From contig NZ_JBDKSS010000017.1 in NCBI RefSeq assembly GCF_039680535.1, positions 1 through 64,000 of the forward strand: a stretch of 64,000 nucleotides of DNA, given 5' to 3'. This stretch comes from Parvibaculum sp039680535 (lineage in GTDB: Bacteria; Pseudomonadota; Alphaproteobacteria; Parvibaculales; Parvibaculaceae). A model generated the notes under the pieces. That model saw only the letters and a list, made by a program, of their open reading frames with translations, searched no databases and was not told where the DNA came from. Positions within the stretch are counted from its first letter, which is position 1, and the number at the start of each line of letters is the position of its first letter. Made by a program: the position numbers and the translations under genes. Positions 1-8,347 of the stretch are shown here, one piece after another.

Positions 1-98
1 CACTTTTCCAGCTTGCGCCGGAAATACTCGCGCTGCCGCTTGTTCATGAACGGCTCGTCCTCGGACGGTACATAGCCTTTAGGTAAGCGGACAACCAT
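1..98 (-). CDS. dksA: DksA family RNA polymerase-binding regulator, N-terminal part
   Basis: Only the first 32 codons lie in the window; the gene runs off the left edge. The leftward reading begins MVVRLPKGYVPSEDEPFM and continues into NKRQREYFRRKL, the conserved N-terminus of alphaproteobacterial DksA. DksA binds the RNA polymerase secondary channel and acts with ppGpp in stringent control. An AGGAGA ribosome binding site precedes the ATG at suitable distance. The C4 zinc finger that defines the family lies outside the window, so the call rests on the N-terminal signature and on position beside fliX. Confidence 0.85.
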   Translation of the reverse strand, partial: MVVRLPKGYVPSEDEPFMNKRQREYFRRKLEK

Positions 99-364
99 TC
101 GCGGTGATCTCTCCTGACACACACGCAGAAAACGCGCCGGAGTATAGGGAGAGGATTCTCGATTCTCAATAACCGAAGGCAACTTAGCTCGTCAAACGAT
201 AAGCAATTGAAATATATGGAGAAATATTGCGCCTTGGACGTTCACTCACCCCAGAGGCACATGAACTTTCTGTTACGGCGTTATGGACCCCGCATAAAGC
301 GCCAAGGATTATGAATAATAAACCCGAGTCTGCCTGCGGCTCCACGGACGCGTCCGCGGCCCTG

Positions 365-796
365 TCAGTCCTTCGGGAAGGCGCCGAACTTTGCCAGTTC
401 GACCCGCGCTCGCAGCTCGATGTGATCGAGGATGTCGCCAAGCTCGGGGTCGAGCACGCGTCCCCTCTGCCCCTCGACCGCATTGAGCAGGCGAGAGAGC
501 TTCGACTGTGGCAGCTGCCCTGCGAGCAGAGCCACCTTTATGTCGTCGAGCATGTCGAGCAGTTGTTCGCCCCGCGCAATGGCGCGGCGCGGTGAGGTCA
601 GCGCATCGCCAGCCGCACCCGCGCCCTGCAAGGCGAGAAGCGCATCGACGGCTCCCAGCGAGGCCGATGCACCAAGGCCCGCAACGCCCCTGCCCTCGTC
701 CGCTTCTTCCGTCATGAAGCCGGAGCCCAGGCCGCGCGCCGACGCCGAGCGCTTGCCCGCCGCCTGGCCGATCTGCCGTGTACCGCCAATCTTCAT
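365..796 (-). CDS. fliX: Class II flagellar assembly regulator FliX
   Basis: A 143-residue protein beginning MKIGGTRQIGQAA. Its C-terminal half (LLDMLDDIKVALLAGQLP, then DILDHIELRARVELAKF) is the FliX signature. In Caulobacter FliX couples early basal-body assembly to the sigma-54 activator FlbD, so late flagellar genes fire only after early structures are complete. The reading frame extends 10 codons upstream to another ATG; I chose the internal ATG because the family begins MKI and a GGGGA precedes it. It is divergent from flgI, as in Caulobacter, and a full CtrA-type box lies 78 bp upstream of the start. Confidence 0.9.
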   Translation of the reverse strand: MKIGGTRQIGQAAGKRSASARGLGSGFMTEEADEGRGVAGLGASASLGAVDALLALQGAGAAGDALTSPRRAIARGEQLLDMLDDIKVALLAGQLPQSKLSRLLNAVEGQRGRVLDPELGDILDHIELRARVELAKFGAFPKD

Positions 797-873
797 CGTT
801 CTGTCCCCGAGTCCCCTGGCCGACAATGCCGGACGTTATGGACCTGTTCGACGCTGATCATGGACCTCATCCG

Positions 874-888
874 TTAAAGCGGCGTTAA
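874..888. promoter_or_regulatory. CtrA-type box, TTAA-N7-TTAA
   Basis: TTAA at 874-877, seven bases, then TTAA at 885-888: the full bipartite recognition sequence of the cell-cycle regulator CtrA. It lies in the fliX/flgI divergent intergenic region, 78 bp upstream of fliX, where a promoter for an early (class II) flagellar gene is expected. The assignment to fliX rather than flgI is inference, because flgI has its own sigma-54-like element. Confidence 0.7.
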
Positions 889-1035
889 GCATGAGGTTTT
901 CACCGGCAGATATTGCCGGGCGCAGCTTGACGCCTCGTCGAAACTTGCCGGGCGTGCCGCGACGCAACCGCCCAGGCGAACGCGCCGCACCAATAAAATC
1001 AGGCATTTAGCGCCTGTCGTCGCGAGACGAACCGC

Positions 1036-1050
1036 TGGCATGGGTTTCGC
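1036..1050 (+). promoter_or_regulatory. Probable sigma-54 promoter of flgI
   Basis: TGGCATG-N4-TCGC keeps the -24 GG (1037-1038) and -12 GC (1049-1050) with the required 10-base spacing. Transcription would begin near 1062, leaving a leader of about 29 bases to the ATG at 1091. It overlaps the alternative upstream ATG of flgI at 1040, which argues against that start. Confidence 0.6.
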
Positions 1051-1090
1051 TTGGAAGGACCGAACTCTTTACGCGTCAGACGGTCAGAAC

Positions 1091-2230
1091 ATGCTCAGGC
1101 ACATCGCCGCCTTCCTCCGCTTCACTGCGCTGCTCCTCGTTATTGCTGGCGTCTTCGCGCTCGTCCTGCCGCAGACGACCGAAGCCTCATCGCGCATCAA
1201 GGACATCGTTGACGTCGAGGGCGTTCGCGACAACCTGCTCGTGGGGTACGGCCTCGTTGTCGGTCTGAACGGAACAGGCGACACGCTGCGCAATGCACCG
1301 TTCACGCAGCAAAGCCTCACCGCGATGCTCGAACGGCTGGGCGTCAATACGCGCGGCAGCCAGATCAAGACGGCGAACGTAGCGGCCGTCATGGTGTCTG
1401 CGAACCTGCCGCCCTTCGCGCCGCAGGGCACGCGCATCGACGTGACCGTCAGCGCGCTCGGCGACGCGACCAATCTTCAGGGCGGCGTCCTGCTCGTCAC
1501 GCCGCTCATGGGCGCGGATGGACAGGTCTATGCCGTCTCTCAGGGCTCGGTTGCGACCGGCGGCTTTTCCGCCAAGGGCGACGCCTCGTCCGTCGTGCGC
1601 GGCGTACCGACCAATGGCCGCATCGCCAATGGCGCCGTTGTCGAACGCGAGATCGAATTCAAGCTCGCAGAGCTCAAGACGCTGCGTCTGGCGCTGCGCA
1701 ACCCCGATCTGACCACCTCGCAGCGCGTCGCAAGCGCCATCAACACGTTTCTGGGCAATGGCGCCGCTGTCGCCAACAATCCGACGACCGTTCAGCTGAC
1801 GGTGCCGCCGTCCTATTCGGGCAATGTCGTCAACCTCCTCACGGACATCGAACAGCTTCGCGTGGAACCGGACCTTGCCGCCCGCGTCGTCATCGACGAA
1901 AGCTCGGGCGTGATCGTGATGGGCCAGGATGTGCGCGTGAGCAAGGTCGCCATCGCGCAGGGCAACCTCACCATCAGCGTCACGGAGACGCCGCAGGTCA
2001 GCCAGCCCGCACCCTTCTCCAACACCGGCCAGACGGTGGTCGTGCCCCGCACCAGCGTCAATGTCGAAGAGTCCAAAGGCCGCAAGCTCGCCATGGTCGA
2101 TGGCAGCATCAGTCTCAAGGAGCTGGTGGACGGGCTTAACGCCCTCGGCGTCAGCCCGCGCGACATGATCACCATTCTTCAGGCGATCAAGGCCGCAGGC
2201 GCGCTCCAGGCCGAAATCGAGGTGATGTGA
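1091..2230 (+). CDS. flgI: Flagellar P-ring protein FlgI
   Basis: A 379-residue FlgI, the periplasmic subunit of the P-ring bushing around the flagellar rod. After a hydrophobic signal peptide (about residues 1-32, ending near TTEAS) comes the hallmark start RIKDIVDVEGVRDNLLVGYG followed by LVVGLNGTGD. The C-terminus SPRDMITILQAIKAAGAL is equally typical. An ATG at 1040 would add 17 residues, but the sigma-54-like element at 1036-1050 overlaps it, so I prefer 1091. No strong ribosome binding site is visible. The stop codon overlaps the ATG of flgJ (TGATG), indicating a flgI-flgJ-flgN-like operon. Confidence 0.95.
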   Translation: MLRHIAAFLRFTALLLVIAGVFALVLPQTTEASSRIKDIVDVEGVRDNLLVGYGLVVGLNGTGDTLRNAPFTQQSLTAMLERLGVNTRGSQIKTANVAAVMVSANLPPFAPQGTRIDVTVSALGDATNLQGGVLLVTPLMGADGQVYAVSQGSVATGGFSAKGDASSVVRGVPTNGRIANGAVVEREIEFKLAELKTLRLALRNPDLTTSQRVASAINTFLGNGAAVANNPTTVQLTVPPSYSGNVVNLLTDIEQLRVEPDLAARVVIDESSGVIVMGQDVRVSKVAIAQGNLTISVTETPQVSQPAPFSNTGQTVVVPRTSVNVEESKGRKLAMVDGSISLKELVDGLNALGVSPRDMITILQAIKAAGALQAEIEVM

Positions 2231-2541
2231 TGATCGCGAGCCTCGCCGCCACCCCTGCCTATGTCCACACGCCAATGCAGGCGTCGACCGCCGGCGCGAC
2301 GCGCAATGCGAAGGCCTGGGCCGTAGCGCAGGAATTCGAAAGCCAGTTCATCTCGGTCATGGCGCAGTCGATGTTCGAAGGCATCAAGTCCGATGGCCCC
2401 TTCGATGGCGGCGAAGGCGAAGGCATGTTCCGGTCGCTCCTCGTCGACCAGTACGGCAAGGAAATGACCAAGGCTGGCGGCATCGGCATCGCTTCCAGCA
2501 TCTATAACGAAATTCTGAAGCTTCAGGAGCAAGGACATTGA
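2230..2541 (+). CDS. flgJ: Rod-binding protein, FlgJ N-terminal domain (CheL type)
   Basis: A 103-residue protein matching only the rod-binding domain of FlgJ: AWAVAQEFESQFISVMAQSM, then GEGEGMFRSLLVDQYGKEM and a C-terminal amphipathic helix. It lacks the muramidase domain found in enterobacterial FlgJ, as is normal in alphaproteobacteria (CheL/FlgJ type). It should help assemble the rod in the periplasm. The start overlaps the flgI stop as TGATG; a GTG one codon upstream is possible. Its end overlaps the TTG start of the next gene. Confidence 0.88.
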   Translation: MIASLAATPAYVHTPMQASTAGATRNAKAWAVAQEFESQFISVMAQSMFEGIKSDGPFDGGEGEGMFRSLLVDQYGKEMTKAGGIGIASSIYNEILKLQEQGH

Positions 2542-3005
2542 GCGAACCGCACCGCATCGCCGCAAGCGACCTCACCCCTGCCGCCCTGGTGGACCGCATG
2601 CTTGCCGTCGCCGACCAGCTCGGCGACGTCATCATCCGCGAAACCGGCTACCTCCAGGCTTGCGAGCCGCTGAAGATCGGCGAGCTTCAGGAGCAGAAGA
2701 TCCGCCTTGCCAATGAATATGCGCTGGATGTCCGCGCGGTGACGCTGCGCAAGGACCTGATCGACCGCGCACCTGCCGAGAAGGTCGCGACGCTCAAGGC
2801 GGCCATGACGAAACTCGACAGCCTGTTGCGCGCAAATGAAGTGGCGCTCGGCGCGGCGAAGTCGGTCTCCGAACGGCTGCTTAAGGCCGTCGCGAACGCG
2901 GTTTCCGAGAAGAAGGCGCCGGTGCTCGGATATGGCCGCAACGCCGCCATTGCCCGCCCCGCCGGCAGTTCGCCCGCCGCCATCGCTCACGACGCGCGCG
3001 TTTAA
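2538..3005 (+). CDS. FlgN/FlbY-like flagellar protein
   Basis: A 155-residue helical protein starting at a TTG that overlaps the flgJ stop (TTGA). The central segment (about residues 15-115) is an alpha-helical array with LRKDLIDRAPAEKVATLK and a DSLLRANEVAL segment, resembling the FlgN-type export chaperone fold and the protein called FlbY in Caulobacter operons of the same order. FlgN escorts FlgK and FlgL to the export gate. The family match is from memory and similarity is weak, so the chaperone role is inferred mainly from operon position and fold. Confidence 0.6.
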   Translation: MSEPHRIAASDLTPAALVDRMLAVADQLGDVIIRETGYLQACEPLKIGELQEQKIRLANEYALDVRAVTLRKDLIDRAPAEKVATLKAAMTKLDSLLRANEVALGAAKSVSERLLKAVANAVSEKKAPVLGYGRNAAIARPAGSSPAAIAHDARV

Positions 3006-3129
3006 CGCTAACGCCGCCTTAAAATTAACCTGACGCTAACCCTGTCCGCGCGAGTGTTGAGGCACATTCGGGCATTGTCCATTCCGCGCGCGCCGCGCCG
3101 GCCATGGACCGGACATAGGGGCGGCTTCA

Positions 3130-5073
3130 ATGTCGAAATCGAGCAGTCAGGGCGCTGCGAAGCAGATCGGCCTGAACCGGACGATAGAACAGGCACAGGT
3201 TTTTCATCGCAAAGGCCAGTTTGCCGACGCGGAACGCCACTATCGCATGGCGCTCGCACAGGACCCCGCCAATGCTGGCGTACTCCGCCTCATGGGCGTT
3301 CTTGCGCATGAAGCCGGTCGAAACGACCGCGCCATCGAAATGTTGCAGCGGGCGCTCGACGTCGATCCGGATTACAGCACCGCGCATCGCAATCTGGCGC
3401 ATGTCTTCGCTCTCGAGGGCAAAAACCTCGACGCTCTTCACCACTATTCGGAAGCCGCACGGCTTGATCCGGCCGACATCAACGCCCTGATCGAAGCGGC
3501 CAGACTGCAAAGCGACGTTCTCGGAAACTACGAAGCGGCGCTGTCGGCCTATGATCAGGGCCTCCGGTCGGCGCCGAACGATGCCCGGCTACACCGCGGC
3601 AGGGGCAAAATGCTCGCGGAGATGGACCGCCCCGATGAGGCGATTGCCGCCCTGGCCGAAGCCGCCCGCCTCGCACCGGGCGATGGCATCGTCGCCTATC
3701 ATCAGGGAACGATCCTCGCCCGTTTCGGCCACACGCAGGAAGCTGCTGACGCCTTCGGACGCGCCGCCGAGCTGAACCCGACCGACGCCGAGACCTGGAT
3801 CGCCTATGGCAACGCGCTTGCGGCCATAAAGGAAAAGCAGAAGGCGGTGGACGCCCTTTCCCGCGCCATCGAACTCACGCCGGACGCAGCCATCGCCTAT
3901 ACCAATATCGGCAATATCCTTGCCGACGAGGCGATGCTGAACGAAGCGATCGGCGCGCATCTCCGCGCGATCGAGCTCGCGCCTGACCTTTATCATTCAT
4001 ATGTGAATCTCGGCTCCGCGCTCCAGACCGCCTGCCGCCCGGAGGAAGCTCTGCCTGCTTACCAGAAGGCTGCGGAACTCAATCCCGGGCATGACGGCAT
4101 TTTGTGGAATCTCGCACTCTGCCTGCTCTCGGTCGGACGCCTCGAGGGTTGGGACATCTATGGCTTCGGCTTCAGCAGCGGGCAGCGCAAGCCCATGCGT
4201 CCTTTCCCCGGCCTGCTCTGGGAAGGGCAAGATCTCTCGGACAAGACAATCATGATCTGGCGCGAACAGGGCGTGGGCGACGACCTGCGTTTCTCGACCG
4301 TCATTCCAGAGCTGATCGCCGAAGCGGGCCATGTCATCGTCGAAACGGAGCCGCGCCTCGTCGATCTCTACCGGCGCAGCTGGCCCGAAGCGACCGTTCG
4401 CGTCGAACAGGACCGGGCCACCGGTCTTGGAAATTATCCCGAAGACGAGATCGACTTCGACTTCACCGCGCCTGCCGGCATTGCGGCGTCGCTGCGTCGC
4501 CGCACGCTCGATGCGTTTCCGGCGCGCGCAAGGCCGCTGGTCGCCTGCCCCGAAAAGCGCGCAGCCGCGCGCGCATGGCTCGAAAGCCTCGGCCAGGGAC
4601 CGAAAGTCGGCCTTACCTGGCGTTCCGGACTGCGCAACCCTGTCCGCAACATCTTCGCCACCGATCTTCAGGACTGGGCTCGCCTCCAGGAGATCGAAGG
4701 CCTCAAGCTGATCAATCTTCAATTCGGCGATCCACAGGACGAAATTCGCGAGGCCGCCGAGAAGCACGGACTCACGATCCATGAAATGCCCGGCCTCGAC
4801 ACACATAACGATCTCGACGGAACGGCGGCGCTGACCGCCGAACTCGACTTCGTGACCGGATTGTGGAACGCGGCCGCCGAAATGACCGGTGCCCTCGGCG
4901 TGCCGGGTCTCTTCTATATGCCGGCGCATCACCCCATGCAGATCGGCACGGGCACCCTGCCCTGGCATCCGACGCTTCATATCTATCCGGTCATGCCCGG
5001 CTTCGACCGGCCGGAGCTTATCGGGCGCATTCTTTCCGACGCCCGCGCTCTTCTCGGGTCCGCCCGGACCTGA
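3130..5073 (+). CDS. TPR protein with C-terminal glycosyltransferase-like domain, FlmG-like
   Basis: A 647-residue protein. Residues about 16-325 hold some nine tetratricopeptide repeats, e.g. FADAERHYRMALAQDPANAG. Residues about 330-640 look like a GT-B glycosyltransferase domain of the family-9 kind found behind TPR arrays: WREQGVGDDLRFSTVIP, then VGLTWRSG and ALGVPGLFYMP. This is the architecture of Caulobacter FlmG, whose TPRs bind flagellin and whose GT domain transfers a nonulosonic acid to it. The gene lies directly upstream of two flagellin genes. The sugar donor and catalytic residues cannot be read from sequence alone, and no nonulosonate synthesis genes occur in this window. Other protein O-glycosyltransferase roles are possible. 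Confidence 0.72.
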   Translation: MSKSSSQGAAKQIGLNRTIEQAQVFHRKGQFADAERHYRMALAQDPANAGVLRLMGVLAHEAGRNDRAIEMLQRALDVDPDYSTAHRNLAHVFALEGKNLDALHHYSEAARLDPADINALIEAARLQSDVLGNYEAALSAYDQGLRSAPNDARLHRGRGKMLAEMDRPDEAIAALAEAARLAPGDGIVAYHQGTILARFGHTQEAADAFGRAAELNPTDAETWIAYGNALAAIKEKQKAVDALSRAIELTPDAAIAYTNIGNILADEAMLNEAIGAHLRAIELAPDLYHSYVNLGSALQTACRPEEALPAYQKAAELNPGHDGILWNLALCLLSVGRLEGWDIYGFGFSSGQRKPMRPFPGLLWEGQDLSDKTIMIWREQGVGDDLRFSTVIPELIAEAGHVIVETEPRLVDLYRRSWPEATVRVEQDRATGLGNYPEDEIDFDFTAPAGIAASLRRRTLDAFPARARPLVACPEKRAAARAWLESLGQGPKVGLTWRSGLRNPVRNIFATDLQDWARLQEIEGLKLINLQFGDPQDEIREAAEKHGLTIHEMPGLDTHNDLDGTAALTAELDFVTGLWNAAAEMTGALGVPGLFYMPAHHPMQIGTGTLPWHPTLHIYPVMPGFDRPELIGRILSDARALLGSART

Positions 5074-5192
5074 GCCCGCGCGACGCCCGGCGCGGCAAAT
5101 GCCGCCCGGCAAAAATGGCCGCCCCGGCAGCCCATGCCGGGGGCGACGATGGCGACAAGAATATAACCTATTGTTTTTATTACGTTTTCAAA

Positions 5193-5209
5193 CTGGCCCG
5201 CTCCTTGCT
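5193..5209 (+). promoter_or_regulatory. Sigma-54 promoter of first flagellin gene
   Basis: CTGGCCCGCTCCTTGCT fits the consensus TGGCACG-N4-TTGCW with one change. GG at 5195-5196 and GC at 5207-5208 are 10 bases apart. Transcription would start near 5220, giving a leader of about 190 nucleotides. The same 17 bases occur upstream of flgE on the other strand. The rest of the 339-base gap before the flagellin holds no gene that I can support. Confidence 0.88.
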
Positions 5210-5412
5210 ACTTAACGGTTCAGCAAGTACACGAGTACAAGAAACTGAATGCTCCGTAGGCGAACGAAAGATGGCGGTGAGGGCCGATTTTCCTCATCCA
5301 GCAAAAATTTGGGCTGGACCGCCACGCGTTTACGCGGAATTAAGCATTAATTTTCAGTATGACACTCGAGCCGGACCGAGACTCGCCGGCAGAACCCAAG
5401 AGGGTGATAGAA

Positions 5413-6531
5413 ATGGCTGACGTTGTTCTCTCTAGCGCGATGCGCTCCAATCTGCTGAGCATGCAGAACACGGCGAAGCTGCTCGACCAGACGCAGCAGC
5501 GCGTGGCAACCGGTCTCAAGGTCAATAGCGCCGTCGACAATCCACAGTCCTACTTCACGGCAAAGGGACTGAACGGCCGCGCCTCCGATCTGAATACCCT
5601 GCTCGACAATGAAGGGCTGGCGGTCCAGACCATCAATGCTGCGAGCCAGGGCATCGACGCGATCCAGAAGCTTGTGCAACAGGCCAAGGCGACCGCGACC
5701 CAGGCGCTGCAGACGACCATTCAGCCGACGACGCTGACGGAAACGGTCACCGCCCACGACTATTCGACCACGAATGGCTCCGTGACGATCAAGATCGGCA
5801 ACAAATCCGCCGTCACGGTCCCGCTCACCACCAATATCCAGAGCGCGGGCGATCTGAAGGCCGCAATCTCGGCCGCGGGCATTTCCGGCCTCAGCGTCAC
5901 CAAGACCTCGGCCGGTCTCCTGAAGTTCACGGTCTCTACGGGTGACAAGCTCACCCTGAGCGGCGATGCCACGGCCACCGGTGGCGCCCTTTCGGACACG
6001 ACCAACACCAATAAGTCGTCCAATGGCACCAGCCGCAACAAGCTGATCGACGACTACAACAATCTGCTGACGCAGATCGACCAGCTGGCGAATGACGCGA
6101 GCTTCAACGGCACGAACCTCCTGAAGTCGGGAACGAACCTCGTCGTCAACTTCAACGAGGATCAGAGTTCGAAGCTGTCGATCGCAGGTGTGAACTCGAG
6201 TTCCGCCGGTATCGGCCTCGATACCCTCGCCTACGACGCCTTCAACAATGACGACACCATCAAGGCCGTCCAGAACAGCAACGACGCGGCCACGAACAAG
6301 CTTCGCAGCCTCGCGACCTCCTTCGCCTCGAGCCTGTCCATCGTGCAGGCCCGCCAGGACTTCACGAAGAATCTGGTGAACACGCTTCAGACCGGCGCGT
6401 CGAACCTGATCACCGCCGATACGAATGAAGAAGGCGCCAACATGCTGGCCCTGCAGACCCGCCAGCAGCTCGGCGTGCAGGCCCTCTCGATCGCCAGCCA
6501 GGCCCAGCAGAGCGTTCTGAAGCTCTTCTAA
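5413..6531 (+). CDS. Flagellin 1
   Basis: A 372-residue flagellin, the filament subunit. The N-terminal D0/D1 region (SAMRSNLLSMQNTAKLLDQT, then RVATGLKVNSAVDNPQSYF) and C-terminal D0 (ANMLALQTRQQLGVQALSIA) are canonical. The middle (about 120-230) is a variable, Thr/Ser-rich outer domain. The frame is open upstream, but the family starts at MADVVLSSAM. The leader is about 190 nucleotides long; in Caulobacter FlbT acts on flagellin mRNA leaders, and flbT lies downstream here. A strong terminator follows. Serines and threonines in the outer domain are plausible glycan sites for the upstream TPR protein (inference). Confidence 0.95.
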   Translation: MADVVLSSAMRSNLLSMQNTAKLLDQTQQRVATGLKVNSAVDNPQSYFTAKGLNGRASDLNTLLDNEGLAVQTINAASQGIDAIQKLVQQAKATATQALQTTIQPTTLTETVTAHDYSTTNGSVTIKIGNKSAVTVPLTTNIQSAGDLKAAISAAGISGLSVTKTSAGLLKFTVSTGDKLTLSGDATATGGALSDTTNTNKSSNGTSRNKLIDDYNNLLTQIDQLANDASFNGTNLLKSGTNLVVNFNEDQSSKLSIAGVNSSSAGIGLDTLAYDAFNNDDTIKAVQNSNDAATNKLRSLATSFASSLSIVQARQDFTKNLVNTLQTGASNLITADTNEEGANMLALQTRQQLGVQALSIASQAQQSVLKLF

Positions 6532-6560
6532 GCCGGTTGAAGCAGATATAAAGACGACCC

Positions 6561-6594
6561 AGCGGGGCCCTTCCGGGGCCCCGCTTCTTTTTTT
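6561..6594 (+). terminator. Rho-independent terminator after flagellin 1
   Basis: A perfect 10-bp GC-rich stem (6561-6570 with 6576-6585), a 5-base loop, then a T-rich tract. It should separate the two flagellin transcripts. Confidence 0.9.
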
Positions 6595-6709
6595 GAAAAA
6601 TCCGAGAAATTTTTTGGAGCATTTTACCGGGTCTTAAGACCTCGGGCGCATAGTCCTCGCGAGCTCAGGAAGAGCCCACGACATTCGTTCCTAGGAAAGG
6701 AAAAATACA

Positions 6710-7816
6710 ATGAGCGGAATCACGCTTTCGGCCGGCGTTCGTCAGAACCTTCTGACCCTTCAGAACACCGCCGACATGATGTCGACGACCAACAACCGTC
6801 TTGCCACGGGCAACAAGGTCAACAGCGCCGTCGACAATCCGAACTCCTACTTCACGGCGTCGGGCCTCAACAACCGCGCTTCGGACCTTTCCACGCTCCA
6901 GGACAGCATGGGCCTCGCGGTCCAGACGATCAATGCGGCGAGCACGGGTATCGACGCGATCACGAAGCTTGTCGCCCAGGCCAAATCGACGGCCAACCAG
7001 GCGCTCCAGGCCTCGAACACCGCCACGACGCTGACGACTTCCGTCACCGGCACCAGCGCTTCGACGCTCAAGATCTCGCTCGGCGGCACCAGCGCTGCGT
7101 CGGTGTCGATCACGTCGGGCTCCACCGTGACCGCAATCGCGACCAAGATCACGAACTCGACCGCTGCCGCGGCCGCCGGTATCTCCGCCTCGGTCGACTC
7201 CAGCGGCAAGCTGGTCATCAGCGCCGCTTCGGGCGACAAGCTCGATATCACGGACACGAAGCACACATTCTCGGCCGCGACCTCGAGCAACGGTGTCAAC
7301 AACACGGCGACCTACGTGAAGCAGTACAACGACCTGCTCACGCAGATCGACCAGCAGGCCAACGATGCCGGCTTCAACGGCGTCAACCTGCTCCAGAGCG
7401 GCACCAGCCTCTCCGTGAGCTTCAACGAAAGCGGCTCGAGCAAGCTCGACATTGCCGGCAAGGACGTGTCTTCGGGCGGCCTCAACCTGACGACCGTGGC
7501 GCAGAGCAACTGGAGCTCGGCTGGCAAGGTCGACAAGTCCGGTGTCAACGCCACGATCAGCAAGCTCGACGCGGCGACCTCGACGCTCCGCGCCCAGTCG
7601 ACCGCCTTCGGTAACAACCTGTCGGTCGTGCAGAACCGCCAGTCGTTCACGAAGAGCATGATCTCGACGCTCCAGACCGGTGCTTCGAACCTGACCCTCG
7701 CGGACTCGAACGAAGAAGCCGCCAACCTGCTCGCCCTTCAGACCCGCCAGTCGCTTGCGACCACGGCTCTGTCGATCTCGAACCAGGCGAACCAGAGCAT
7801 CACCAGGCTCTTCTGA
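6710..7816 (+). CDS. Flagellin 2
   Basis: A 368-residue paralogue of the preceding flagellin. The N-terminus (SAGVRQNLLTLQNTADMMST, NSAVDNPNSYFTASGLNNRA) and C-terminus (ANLLALQTRQSLATTALSIS) are closely similar to flagellin 1, while the central Ser/Thr/Ala-rich region differs. An AGGAAAGG ribosome binding site precedes the ATG. It has its own terminator and is cut off from flagellin 1 by another, so it must have its own promoter. I could not find a convincing sigma-54 or sigma-28 element in the 110 bases upstream; only a 12-bp palindrome at 6630-6641 stands out. Confidence 0.95.
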   Translation: MSGITLSAGVRQNLLTLQNTADMMSTTNNRLATGNKVNSAVDNPNSYFTASGLNNRASDLSTLQDSMGLAVQTINAASTGIDAITKLVAQAKSTANQALQASNTATTLTTSVTGTSASTLKISLGGTSAASVSITSGSTVTAIATKITNSTAAAAAGISASVDSSGKLVISAASGDKLDITDTKHTFSAATSSNGVNNTATYVKQYNDLLTQIDQQANDAGFNGVNLLQSGTSLSVSFNESGSSKLDIAGKDVSSGGLNLTTVAQSNWSSAGKVDKSGVNATISKLDAATSTLRAQSTAFGNNLSVVQNRQSFTKSMISTLQTGASNLTLADSNEEAANLLALQTRQSLATTALSISNQANQSITRLF

Positions 7817-7841
7817 TACGGTCCATTCCTGTCAGACAGGG

Positions 7842-7876
7842 ACGGCGGGGGCGCAAGCCCCCGCCGTTTCCTTTTG
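7842..7876 (+). terminator. Rho-independent terminator after flagellin 2
   Basis: An 11-bp stem (7842-7852 with 7857-7867) closed by a GCAA tetraloop and followed by T-rich sequence, 25 bases after the flagellin stop. Confidence 0.88.
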
Positions 7877-7945
7877 AAACGCACAGGCCCCGGTTAAACT
7901 GGGCAAAATCGATTCTGGTTTCCGCCCGCCGCCCAAGGACAAGCC

Positions 7946-8347
7946 ATGGCCCTCAAAGTCGAACTCAAGCCCGGAGAACGTTTCATTCTCGGCGATAGCG
8001 TCATCACCAATGACGATCAGCGCACCCGGCTCTTCATCGAGGGCGACGCACCTATCCTGCGGGAAAAGGACATCCTCCGGTATGAGGATGCGGATACGCC
8101 CTGCAAGAAGATCTATATCGTGCTCCAGATGATGTACCTGGCGGCCGACGCGAAGCAGCACCATCCTCTTTATTTCCAGCTGATCGACGATGTCCTGCGC
8201 GCGGCGCCGAGCACGGCGCCCTATATCGACTCGATAAACAGTAAAATCTTAACGGGTGAAATGTATAAAGGCCTGAAGGAAGCCAAAAAGCTCATCGAAT
8301 ACGAGGGGACACTCCTCAACAATGCAAAGACATCACCAGGCCTATAA
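7946..8347 (+). CDS. flbT: Flagellin mRNA regulator FlbT
   Basis: A 133-residue FlbT. The conserved core LKPGERFILGDSVITND, the segment TRLFIEGDAPILREKDIL and the helix KKIYIVLQMMYLA define the family. In Caulobacter FlbT binds the flagellin mRNA leader and represses translation or promotes decay until the hook is complete. Its ATG follows an AAGGACAAG ribosome binding site. The downstream flaF overlaps its last 26 bases, so the two are translationally coupled. Confidence 0.93.
   Translation: MALKVELKPGERFILGDSVITNDDQRTRLFIEGDAPILREKDILRYEDADTPCKKIYIVLQMMYLAADAKQHHPLYFQLIDDVLRAAPSTAPYIDSINSKILTGEMYKGLKEAKKLIEYEGTLLNNAKTSPGL

Noticed and set aside
3025..3039. A near CtrA site TTAA-N7-CTAA upstream of the TPR-glycosyltransferase gene
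   Set aside because: One half site has a mismatch and the region is naturally rich in TTAA/CTAA. Too weak to list as a site.
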